Shown here: piece by piece, positions 23,746 to 31,085 of the stretch | Numbering within the stretch: position 1 is the first letter of the stretch | Layout of the letters: every line of letters begins with the position of its first letter | Assembly (NCBI GenBank): GCA_002472565.1 | Contig: DKSK01000011.1 | Span: forward strand, 1 to 64,000 | Length of the DNA: 64,000 nt | Direction of reading: 5' to 3' | DNA from: Bacteroidales bacterium UBA7258 | GTDB taxonomy: Bacteria; Bacteroidota; Bacteroidia; Bacteroidales; UBA932 | The notes under the pieces: generated by a model | Database searches by the model: none | Seen by the model: only the letters and a program-made list of their open reading frames with translations | Told to the model about the DNA's origin: nothing | Made by a program: the position numbers and the translations under genes

Positions 23746-25311
23746 ATGCTGATAAATATTAACGGGGCTAAGTGTCTGGGGATCGAGGCTGTCAAGGTTA
23801 CTGTCGAGGTGGATATAAGCCCTGGCCTTGGCATTCATCTGGTTGGACTCGCAGATGAGGCTGTGAAAGAGAGCCTGCTGCGCACTATCACCGCGCTTCA
23901 GTGCCTGAACTTTAGGATCCCGGGGAAAAAGATCGTGATAAATCTGGCTCCGGCGGATATGCACAAAAGAGGGAGCGGCTATGATCTGCCCATCGCCCTT
24001 GGAATTATCGCTGCTTCCGGACAATTAGAAATGCCAGTACTGGATAAGTACATAGTGATGGGTGAGCTGGGACTGGACGGCAGTGTAAGGGAGGTCGCGG
24101 GAGCCATACCGATAGCCGAGCTGGCGGAACGAGATGGTTTTGAAGGATGCATCCTCCCGGAAGCATCTGCGCTTGAAGCCGTTGACCTTAGGAACACCAA
24201 GGTCTACGGAGTCAGTTCTCTTGCGGATGTGCTCAGAATTGTAGTGAATGAGGAAGATTCTGATGACCTTCTGATATGGAACAAAATGCCCGTTCTTTGC
24301 GAGTATAGTAAGGGCAGGGGAGTATCTGCTGGCGGAGGATATATGGACTTTTCCGAGATAATAGGCCAGGAAGGGGCTAAGAGAGGTCTCGAGATAGCGG
24401 CGGCCGGAGGCCATAACGTGCTCATGATAGGACCTCCTGGTTCAGGGAAGAGTTCTCTTGCAAAGGCTCTTGCCGGGATACTCCCGCCAATGGACAAGGA
24501 GGAGGCGATCATGACATCGAAGATTTACTCGGTAGCAGGGAAGGGCAGGCTGCGCTTAGGGCTGATGACCGAAAGGCCTTTCCGATCTCCGCATTACAGC
24601 GCCTCGCTCGCGGCTATTATCGGGGGCGGAAGTTCAGACAACATCATTCCCGGGGAAGTTTCGCTTGCCCAGAACGGCATTCTATTTCTTGATGAATTCG
24701 CCCAGATACCAAAGTCGGTCAGTGAGGCTCTCCGCGGGCCGCTTGAGGACAGAAAGGTTACGATTTCTAGACTGAGATCAAAGGTCGAATACCCCTCGTC
24801 CTTTATGTTAGTAGCGGCATCAAATCCTTGTCCCTGCGGATATTATGGCGAGGAAGACAGGTGTACCTGCACCGTAGGGCAGCGTCAGGCATATCTCGGC
24901 CGTCTGTCCGGCCCTATAATGGACAGGATAGATGTCCAGCTTTGGATGCATCCTGTGGAGGCATCGAAGCTGGTGGAAAAGCCGAAGGGCGAGACTTCAG
25001 CCATGGTGGCCGCCCGGGTGCTCAAAGCCCGGAAGATCCAGCAGAATAGGTTCAAAGGTCTTGGAATCCACACCAATTCCGAGATGAATAATCGTCAGAT
25101 GAACGTCTTCTGCCGTCTTGATACGGAATGCAAAGAGACTATGGAAAGGTTGATCGGCAGAATGGGCCTTTCTGCCAGAGCTTTTTCAAGGGTAATCAAA
25201 CTCGCCAGGACCATAGCCGACCTTGCCGGCGTGCCTGATATCCGAATCTCCGATCTGCTCGAAGCTGCCAGCTACCGCTTCCTCGACAAAACCCGCCCCC
25301 ACCACCGCTGA
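23746..25311 (+). CDS. comM: YifB/ComM family magnesium-chelatase-like AAA ATPase
   Basis: The 521-residue protein has an N-terminal ChlI-like Lon-substrate domain (MLININGAKCLGIEAVKVTVEVDISPG, about 1-170). The AAA core follows with Walker A GPPGSGKSS (Lys235), Walker B GILFLDEFAQ, and the AASNPCPCGYYG plus CTC cysteine segment typical of YifB/ComM. A C-terminal magnesium-chelatase lid domain follows (LARTIADLAGVPDIRISDLLEAASYR). ComM in other bacteria is a hexameric helicase that helps branch migration during integration of transformed DNA. The first 27 codons are duplicated at 27391-27469. Confidence 0.92.
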   Translation: MLININGAKCLGIEAVKVTVEVDISPGLGIHLVGLADEAVKESLLRTITALQCLNFRIPGKKIVINLAPADMHKRGSGYDLPIALGIIAASGQLEMPVLDKYIVMGELGLDGSVREVAGAIPIAELAERDGFEGCILPEASALEAVDLRNTKVYGVSSLADVLRIVVNEEDSDDLLIWNKMPVLCEYSKGRGVSAGGGYMDFSEIIGQEGAKRGLEIAAAGGHNVLMIGPPGSGKSSLAKALAGILPPMDKEEAIMTSKIYSVAGKGRLRLGLMTERPFRSPHYSASLAAIIGGGSSDNIIPGEVSLAQNGILFLDEFAQIPKSVSEALRGPLEDRKVTISRLRSKVEYPSSFMLVAASNPCPCGYYGEEDRCTCTVGQRQAYLGRLSGPIMDRIDVQLWMHPVEASKLVEKPKGETSAMVAARVLKARKIQQNRFKGLGIHTNSEMNNRQMNVFCRLDTECKETMERLIGRMGLSARAFSRVIKLARTIADLAGVPDIRISDLLEAASYRFLDKTRPHHR

Positions 25312-25387
25312 GTCATCGCCGACAACCATCCTCCTGCATCTTCACTTTGCGTGTCCGGCGGCACTATCTCAGCGCAGAGGTATCTTT

Positions 25388-25433
25388 TCTTTGAGCCTCC
25401 GAGCCTTCGCAACGTGCAACAACCGGAACAGCA
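25388..25433 (+). repeat. 46-base dispersed repeat, copy 1
   Basis: This segment is identical over 46 bases to 27170-27215. It lies in the 338-base gap after comM, which holds nothing else apart from the repeat array that begins at about 25494. With its twin it brackets the DUF4143 ATPase gene as direct repeats. Confidence 0.9.
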
Positions 25434-25493
25434 AGTTAATCGGGCAGTATATGTGCTTAACCTTGAAAAGGTGCAATAATGGTCTTAAAACCG

Positions 25494-25606
25494 CCCGAAA
25501 TATGGCAGTCTGAATCTCGATATTATCCGGAATATGGCAGTTAGATAGGTGACTTCTGTCCGTAATATGGCAGTTGAAAGTAATTTTTTATCCGGAATAT
25601 GGCAGT
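25494..25606 (+). repeat. Four-copy operator-like direct repeat array
   Basis: The core AATATGGCAGT occurs at 25499-25509, 25531-25541, 25564-25574 and 25596-25606. Three of the four copies are preceded by TCCGG or TCCGT. The starts are 32, 33 and 32 bases apart, about three turns of DNA helix, so all copies face the same side. The last copy sits 17 bases before the -7 element of the ATPase gene, where bound protein would block polymerase. This looks like an operator or iteron array specific to this gene. Confidence 0.8.
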
Positions 25607-25623
25607 TTGTTGGAAAAAGTTAT

Positions 25624-25631
25624 TACTTTTG
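25624..25631 (+). promoter_or_regulatory. -7 element for the DUF4143 ATPase
   Basis: TACTTTTG matches TAnnTTTG, 18 bases before the ATG at 25650. Its -33 position falls inside the fourth direct repeat, so repression by a repeat-binding protein is plausible. Confidence 0.5.
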
Positions 25632-25649
25632 AGGCAAATATAAAGGCTT

Positions 25650-26924
25650 ATGTTAGATAAGAGAATCATAGAACAGGTGCTTGCAGAGCAGCAATTGGAA
25701 CTTGCTAATCTGTCTTCGAAGGTATTATGCTCCCGTCCGGAGGAGCAGTTGGTGGAACTGGACAGTGATATGGCGCAAGTAGTAATCGGTGTCCGAAGAT
25801 GCGGTAAATCGACTTTGTGCTATAATGTATTGAAGGAGAATGGTGAGTTGTTTGCCTATGCCAACTTCGATGATGAACGCTTCGAGGAGATGACTTCCAA
25901 AGACCTCAATACCGTGCTTGAAGTCCTGTATAAAATGTATGGTGATTTCAAGCTGCTGTTCTTGGATGAGATTCAGAATGTCGATGGATGGCATCTGTTT
26001 GTGAACAGAATTCTCAGACAGGGAATGAGGGTCATCCTTACAGGCTCCAATGCAAAACTGTTAAGCGGTGAACTTGCGACGCATTTGACCGGACGACATG
26101 ACAAGATAGAGCTGTTCCCATTCTCTTTTGCTGATTATTGCAAGTGCAAGGAGATAGATATGACATCGCCAACAACTAAGGCTGAGGCATTCAGAAGGAG
26201 AGCTTTTGATGAATATCTGCGACAGGGAGGTTTTCCGGAACTCCTACACAAGAAGAATAAGAAAGGATATGTAAGTAATCTTGTCGACAACATACTCAAG
26301 CGCGATATCGAGCAGCGACATAAGATAAAATATATACGGGCATTTGAGCAGTTGGCTAATCACTTGCTGAATATATCTCCATCAGTTGTAGTTGAGAAGG
26401 ATTTGGCTAGACTTTTCGCTTTCAAATCTCATCATACAGTGGATAATTATATAGGTTATCTTAAAGAAGCGTATCTGCTGGCAGGACTCCAGAAGTATTC
26501 TACCAAGAGCAAGTTAAGAGTACGCGATGAGAAGGTATATCCCATAGATGTGGCTCTTATGGATGGTAGGGAGGATGCTATGGTGGGCGAGAATCTTAGC
26601 TGGAGATTGGAGACCATCGTTTTTATAGAACTTCTCAGAAGGAATAAGCCTTTGGAGCGTGATGTATATTACTTTAAGAATGATGACGGTTATGAAGCAG
26701 ATTTTGTTGTCTGCAAAGGTGACAAGGTTGAAGAGGTATATCAAGTCAGCTATGATTTGACCAAGGGGAAAACCCGTGCAAGGGAAATCAGAGGTCTGCT
26801 TACTGCATCTAAACATACCCGCTGTGATAACCTGTTTCTTATAACTGATGTTGAGAGGAGTGAATTTGAACAGGAAGGTAAACTGATAAAGATAATTCCA
26901 GCCTACGAGTGGCTGATTCAGTAA
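25650..26924 (+). CDS. AAA ATPase with DUF4143 domain
   Basis: The 424-residue protein has an AAA_14 ATPase domain with Walker A GVRRCGKST (Lys53), Walker B LLFLDEIQ, and the sensor segment ILTGSNAKLLSGELATHLTGRH. A DUF4143 domain follows, with a PD-(D/E)xK-like core in YYFKNDDGYEADFVVCKGDKVEEVYQV. Such proteins are common and multi-copy in Bacteroidales and archaea; their role is unsettled, with links to defence, mobile DNA and plasmid-like functions suggested. Codon use is more AT-rich than in the neighbours. It is bracketed by direct repeats and duplication scars, so recent arrival is likely. Confidence 0.88.
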   Translation: MLDKRIIEQVLAEQQLELANLSSKVLCSRPEEQLVELDSDMAQVVIGVRRCGKSTLCYNVLKENGELFAYANFDDERFEEMTSKDLNTVLEVLYKMYGDFKLLFLDEIQNVDGWHLFVNRILRQGMRVILTGSNAKLLSGELATHLTGRHDKIELFPFSFADYCKCKEIDMTSPTTKAEAFRRRAFDEYLRQGGFPELLHKKNKKGYVSNLVDNILKRDIEQRHKIKYIRAFEQLANHLLNISPSVVVEKDLARLFAFKSHHTVDNYIGYLKEAYLLAGLQKYSTKSKLRVRDEKVYPIDVALMDGREDAMVGENLSWRLETIVFIELLRRNKPLERDVYYFKNDDGYEADFVVCKGDKVEEVYQVSYDLTKGKTRAREIRGLLTASKHTRCDNLFLITDVERSEFEQEGKLIKIIPAYEWLIQ

Positions 26925-27169
26925 AATAACTTGCACTTTCCACAGATAAGTGGCATGTTTGCAATCAAAGATGCTGCTGCATCCGGAAGTTCATTGACAA
27001 CTTGCAAATTCGGTAACCGAATCGTAACCTTTTTCTTTTGCAATTTCGTAAGAGTTTGAAATAAGGAGAATTAAGTGGTGAGGGTTCTGGACTGCGCTGC
27101 TCCGGAAATCACTTGGAATAATCTAGAGTGGAAGATGATTTATTGACAATCTGATGACACGATGTCCAG
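26925..27169. other. Gene-free tract after the DUF4143 ATPase
   Basis: No reading frame of interest and no terminator with a T-tract was found. The only structure seen is the palindrome ATTCGGT-A-ACCGAAT at 27008-27022, which could be a protein-binding site. The tract ends at the second copy of the 46-base repeat. Confidence 0.5.
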
Positions 27170-27215
27170 TCTTTGAGCCTCCGAGCCTTCGCAACGTGCA
27201 ACAACCGGAACAGCA
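27170..27215 (+). repeat. 46-base dispersed repeat, copy 2
   Basis: Identical to 25388-25433, in the same orientation, 1.78 kb apart. The flanking bases differ on both sides, so the repeat boundaries are sharp. Confidence 0.9.
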
Positions 27216-27252
27216 TTCGCTCACACTCACTACCTTCTCGCCCATAACATCA

Positions 27253-27309
27253 CTTCCCCGATTCGAATTTGAGACAGGAGTAACCCGTCCATGATTCGAA
27301 TCGGGGAAG
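27253..27309. repeat. Perfect 16-base inverted repeat with 25-base spacer
   Basis: The left arm CTTCCCCGATTCGAAT (27253-27268) is the exact reverse complement of 27294-27309. The inner GATTCGAATC is itself a palindrome. No gene lies within. The arms could be ends of a small mobile element, a recombination site or a strong RNA hairpin. Confidence 0.85.
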
Positions 27310-27331
27310 CAAAGTTTGTAGCTTTTTGCAA

Positions 27332-27469
27332 CTCCTCTCTCAAGGTTGAGTAAAGGTCTTGCGGAACAGTTCTATAAATCCAAATCGCGATGCTGATAAA
27401 TATTCACGGGGCTAAGTGTCTGGGGATCGAGGCTGTCAAGGTTACTGTCGAGGTGGATATAAACCCTGG
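27332..27469 (+). pseudogene. Duplicated fragment: lipoprotein 3' end plus comM 5' end
   Basis: These 138 bases match 23688-23825 with only two mismatches. They carry the last codons and stop of the orphan lipoprotein gene, the intergenic DNA and the first 27 codons of comM. The copied comM frame starts at 27391 and meets a TGA right at the junction. One change replaces comM residue 6 (Asn) by His. It cannot make a functional product and is a scar of duplication. Confidence 0.92.
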
Positions 27470-27552
27470 ATGATATCCGCCTAATTCTCTGGACATTGGA
27501 CAAATATGCCGGTATGGACAGAATCATCAGCGAACTGGGATTATCGCGCTAA
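27470..27552 (+). pseudogene. Orphan C-terminal coding fragment
   Basis: Directly after the comM fragment an open frame reads DDIRLILWTLDKYAGMDRI, then ISELGLSR and a TAA at 27550. It has no start codon of its own and looks like the tail of a helical protein whose body has been deleted. I cannot name the family. Its end overlaps the 3' end of the leftward metallo-beta-lactamase-fold gene by 12 bases. Confidence 0.45.
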
Positions 27553-28482
27553 TGAATCGACATATTCCTCACTTGCTGCCTTATTCCACACTACCATAGC
27601 CTGACCATATTTGAATGTAATGTCCATTGAAGGGGAACCGACCCGGGTCGATTCGCTCTGGGCTGTGCCTTTGCATATCTGCTCATTGAGCACCTGGGCA
27701 TCACGTATGGTCTGCACTCCAAGATCGAAGCCCGAGTTCTGGTAGGTATGTCCTCCGTAGAACTTGAATTTTGCCGGGTCTATTCCGGCCTCAGGAGAGT
27801 CGAGATATTCGACAAGGCGTGAAATCGAAGCCCTGTAATTGTCAAATCCTTTGGCATCGAAGATCCATACACCTGTTCCGGAGCCGAAAGCATCTCCTGA
27901 GAAGGCACAATTGTGTCCTTTGAGGAAAAATACCATTGAACCAGGTGTATGACCTTCACATTGTACACATTCCACTGTTTCTCCACCGAGGTCTATGCAG
28001 TCGCGGTCCCTGAGCAGAATCCTGTCATGTGGGAAAAGTGTATCATTCTGGAAATCATTCTCAGGCAACATGAATGTGACATCCGGTTCGTTGACGAAGG
28101 CGTAGCTCATTCCTGTGTGGTCTATATGGTTGTGGGTTACAGTAATGACCTTGTCCCTTTTGCCTGCACGTGAGTAGAAGATGGTTCTGAGGGCCTCATC
28201 TGCCCCTTCTGCCCATTTGACATTGTTGGACAAGTCTATAAGAATGGCTTTTTTCTTTCCTCTGACAATGTACATGTCAGAGCTTGAATAGAAACTGTAT
28301 GATCCGTCTTCCTTGACTGAAAGTCCATGAGGATGGGATGAGGTACAGTCTTCAATATGCCAGACATTCTTTTCTAGAAGTGAGACCGTATATGGTCCCA
28401 CTTCCTCTGTTTGTTCGAATGATGGCTCGCGTGCACATGCAACTAAGGCAAGGGCGGCAGCAAACACAATTGTCTTGTTCAT
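27541..28482 (-). CDS. MBL-fold metallo-hydrolase lipoprotein 1
   Basis: The 313-residue protein has a lipobox (LALVACAR, cysteine 16) and a metallo-beta-lactamase fold with the metal motif THNHIDH (His117, His119, Asp121, His122). Later metal ligands are in QCEGHTPGSMVFFL and the FYGGHTY end motif. The family includes lactonases, glyoxalases and phosphodiesterases; it is not a typical antibiotic-degrading enzyme. It is the last gene of a leftward operon (susC, susD, two MBL proteins). A paralogue lies 9 bases upstream. The substrate presumably matches the compound imported by SusCD. Confidence 0.85.
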   Translation of the reverse strand: MNKTIVFAAALALVACAREPSFEQTEEVGPYTVSLLEKNVWHIEDCTSSHPHGLSVKEDGSYSFYSSSDMYIVRGKKKAILIDLSNNVKWAEGADEALRTIFYSRAGKRDKVITVTHNHIDHTGMSYAFVNEPDVTFMLPENDFQNDTLFPHDRILLRDRDCIDLGGETVECVQCEGHTPGSMVFFLKGHNCAFSGDAFGSGTGVWIFDAKGFDNYRASISRLVEYLDSPEAGIDPAKFKFYGGHTYQNSGFDLGVQTIRDAQVLNEQICKGTAQSESTRVGSPSMDITFKYGQAMVVWNKAASEEYVDSLAR

Positions 28483-28491
28483 TCTTCTGGA

Positions 28492-29418
28492 TTATTTGGC
28501 CCAAAGAAGCCAGGTTTTAAAATAATATACATTCACGGTTCCCGCTCCATTCATGGGCTTCGGAGTCGGTACCGGTTGGATTTCCCCGTTAAGGGCAGAG
28601 CGCAGGTCGGCAAGCATCGTTTCAGCCTGGACGGGCTCCATTCCCTGTGGCCTGAATTCATGACCACCATAAATATGGCCATATTTTTTCAATTCAGGAA
28701 CAACTGCTGCCAGGTTCTTCTCATATTCATCGAGGGAAAGGCAGTGGTCAAGCCACATCCAAAGATAACCGTTCATTGCATCACCGCTGAAAACCATGTC
28801 GTCGGCTTCATCCAAGAAAAGAATGCTTCCGGGAGTATGACCACCGAGTTCCAGAGTTGTGATGACTTTGCCTCCGAGGTCCCAACTTCTGCCGGGACCG
28901 AAAAGGCGAAGTTCATAGTCTGGATATGTTTTGATTTCAGCAATGTTTCCTCTTACAGCCTCTTTATCATAGGCAAAGTCACCTGCATTGGATGCCACAT
29001 AAGCCTCAAGGTCCGGAGAATTAAGAGGATCCATGGACTTCATAATGTCCAAATCTTTCTCTGGCAGCCAGACTTGAGAGAACTGGTAGTTGCCACCGAT
29101 ATGGTCAGGATGGCCATGGGTGGTGACAACTATCAATGGAAGGTCTGTAAGTGATTCAACCAGACCGGAGAGATCTCCGACACCGATGCCGGTGTCGATG
29201 AGCATGGCATATCTGGAGCCTGTGACAAGGTAGCAAGTAGCGGCGGCGTGCTCGCTTATCATGTACACCTTGCCCTGCCCGTTCTCCGGAGTGATGTCCT
29301 GAACATTGAACCATCCGTCCTCATTCATCATACCATGCCTTGAGCATAGCGCTGATTCAGGGCCTTTGCAAGAAAAGAGGGCGATGGATGCAATGACTGA
29401 GAACAATATTATTTTCAT
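28492..29418 (-). CDS. MBL-fold metallo-hydrolase lipoprotein 2
   Basis: A 308-residue paralogue of the next gene downstream. It has a lipobox (IASIALFSC, cysteine 17) and metal motif THGHPDH (His101, His103, Asp105, His106), with further ligands in LELGGHTPGSILFL and IYGGHEF. The VTTHGHPDHIGG wording is that of hydrolases acting on small esters, thioesters or lactones. It starts only 2 bases after the SusD stop, so expression with SusCD is almost certain. Having two enzymes of the same fold beside one transporter suggests two related bonds or successive steps. Confidence 0.85.
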   Translation of the reverse strand: MKIILFSVIASIALFSCKGPESALCSRHGMMNEDGWFNVQDITPENGQGKVYMISEHAAATCYLVTGSRYAMLIDTGIGVGDLSGLVESLTDLPLIVVTTHGHPDHIGGNYQFSQVWLPEKDLDIMKSMDPLNSPDLEAYVASNAGDFAYDKEAVRGNIAEIKTYPDYELRLFGPGRSWDLGGKVITTLELGGHTPGSILFLDEADDMVFSGDAMNGYLWMWLDHCLSLDEYEKNLAAVVPELKKYGHIYGGHEFRPQGMEPVQAETMLADLRSALNGEIQPVPTPKPMNGAGTVNVYYFKTWLLWAK

Positions 29419-29420
29419 GA

Positions 29421-31073
29421 TTAGTAGCCAGGGTTCTGTTGAAGTTTTTTATTCACGTCAATCTCATTCTGTGGGAATGGGAGGTAGTCGTCACGTCCTG
29501 TTGTCCAGCTATTGTCATCATAATTGTTAGGTTTGTACTCCACTTTGAAAGAGTATTTCCATGAATGGTATGTACCATCATTAGGATCATTCGATGGATC
29601 CGGAGAAATAGTAAGGTATGGAAGCATCTTAGATTTCTCAGCCAACACCTTAGGAGCATCTCCCCATCTCTTGAGATCTTGGAAACGGACTCCGTCCATT
29701 GCTAGTTCAAGTCTTCTTTCCTTTTTTATGATATCCATGTTAATGTCAGAAATAGGGGCAAGGTGTACACGTTCACGTACTTTGTTCACATATTTTATAG
29801 CAGTAGAATTGTCACCTGTCTGAACGCAGGCTTCGGCTGCGAGGAGCAGGACGTCATCGTATTTGAATACCGGTGTGTTTGACTGGTTTGCATGCCACAT
29901 TGAGACATTCTCGTCATCTGTGCTGGCAAGCCATTTGAGTCGGAGATAACCCTCTGAGTTGTAATAAGTTTTCTCAGCAGCTATACCGATACCTATCTCC
30001 GGGAACTTGGTTATAGGGACAATCCATGCATTAACACGCATACCGTCAACGCCTTCTTCTGCAACGAATGCATCATAGAGATCTTTCGGAACCTGACACT
30101 GGCTGTAGCCCTGAGCATTGAACTTGTAGAAATTCTTTGCGTCTGGACCCATGTTGAATCCGAGTGCGAAAGGCCAGTTCCAGAGGATTCCGTGCCATCC
30201 GTCCTGATCATAGGCTGTACTCATGTCGTAGTGACGGACGTGCTCGTAAACATACTCCTCACATCCGTTAGCCTGAGGATGATAGAATGTGGTGATATCG
30301 CTGATAAGGTCAAAGTTGCCAGAATTAATGACATCCGTCAGAACAGTCTTTGCTTCCGCATATTTGCCTTGATACATATAGGCCTTGCCAAGAAGGGTTC
30401 TTGCAGCATCAATAGTGAATCGTGCCGAGCCATTCTTATCACCAATTCCCTGACGCTGAGTAAGTTTTCCTCCCTTGATAATGTCATTTAACTCATCTTC
30501 AATGAATTTCCATATTTCAGCAATCTCAGTGTTCTCCACCTGGAATTCATCAGAGGTCTTGAGCACTTTAGTCACTAGCGGAACTCTTCCCCATAGGGTT
30601 ACAAGGTCGTAATATGAAAGAGCACGCAGACCACGGCACTCGGCGATATCGCGGGCCTTGATTTCACTGTCCTCAGGATTAAATTTCTCAAGAACGAGGT
30701 TTGCAAGATAGATGGATCTGTAATACTCATCATAAATAATTCTGAACCAGTCATTTGTAGTAACAAGGTGCAATTCCCAAATCTGCTGGAGGTTGGTCTG
30801 ATCAGTTCGTGAAGATCCAGTGCGGATATCGTCACTGAGGAGGTTCTTGAGGAAAAAAGCATTCTCGTATGAACCGATTGAAGGCTTTCCGGTCAAGACT
30901 TTCCTGGAAGCATTGTAAACTGCGGCTGTAGCCTGTTCACAGTCTTCGTCTGTGACGTAGAAGGTCTCCTCGCTTGTCACACCCATCTGTGGGATGTTGA
31001 GAAGATCCGGATTGCAGGAAGTGCTGACAAGGGCAAGAGCTGCAAATGTTGAAATTATTATTGATTTTTTCAT
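29421..31073 (-). CDS. RagB/SusD-family nutrient-binding lipoprotein (locus 1)
   Basis: The 550-residue protein is a surface lipoprotein (signal ending STSC, cysteine 20) of the SusD family. It shows the TPR-like N-terminal helices (TYYRSIYLANLVLEKF type region), the CRGLRALSYYDLVTLWGRVPLVTKVL segment and the family-typical end (NDGTYHSWKYSFKVEYKP, then PFPQNEIDVN, then LQQNPGY). SusD forms the lid over the SusC barrel and captures the ligand at the cell surface. It follows susC after 12 bases. The ligand cannot be inferred from sequence. Confidence 0.93.
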   Translation of the reverse strand: MKKSIIISTFAALALVSTSCNPDLLNIPQMGVTSEETFYVTDEDCEQATAAVYNASRKVLTGKPSIGSYENAFFLKNLLSDDIRTGSSRTDQTNLQQIWELHLVTTNDWFRIIYDEYYRSIYLANLVLEKFNPEDSEIKARDIAECRGLRALSYYDLVTLWGRVPLVTKVLKTSDEFQVENTEIAEIWKFIEDELNDIIKGGKLTQRQGIGDKNGSARFTIDAARTLLGKAYMYQGKYAEAKTVLTDVINSGNFDLISDITTFYHPQANGCEEYVYEHVRHYDMSTAYDQDGWHGILWNWPFALGFNMGPDAKNFYKFNAQGYSQCQVPKDLYDAFVAEEGVDGMRVNAWIVPITKFPEIGIGIAAEKTYYNSEGYLRLKWLASTDDENVSMWHANQSNTPVFKYDDVLLLAAEACVQTGDNSTAIKYVNKVRERVHLAPISDINMDIIKKERRLELAMDGVRFQDLKRWGDAPKVLAEKSKMLPYLTISPDPSNDPNDGTYHSWKYSFKVEYKPNNYDDNSWTTGRDDYLPFPQNEIDVNKKLQQNPGY

Positions 31074-31085
31074 TGATGTCAGATA

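Noticed and set aside
25494..25606. CRISPR-like array of four repeats
   Set aside because: The repeats are only about 11-18 bases, the intervals are constant at 32-33 bases with short spacers, and there are no cas genes. An operator array fits better.
27253..27309. tRNA fragment, because GATTCGAATC resembles a T-loop
   Set aside because: No cloverleaf, acceptor stem or anticodon arm can be drawn around it; the 16-base inverted repeat explains the sequence better.
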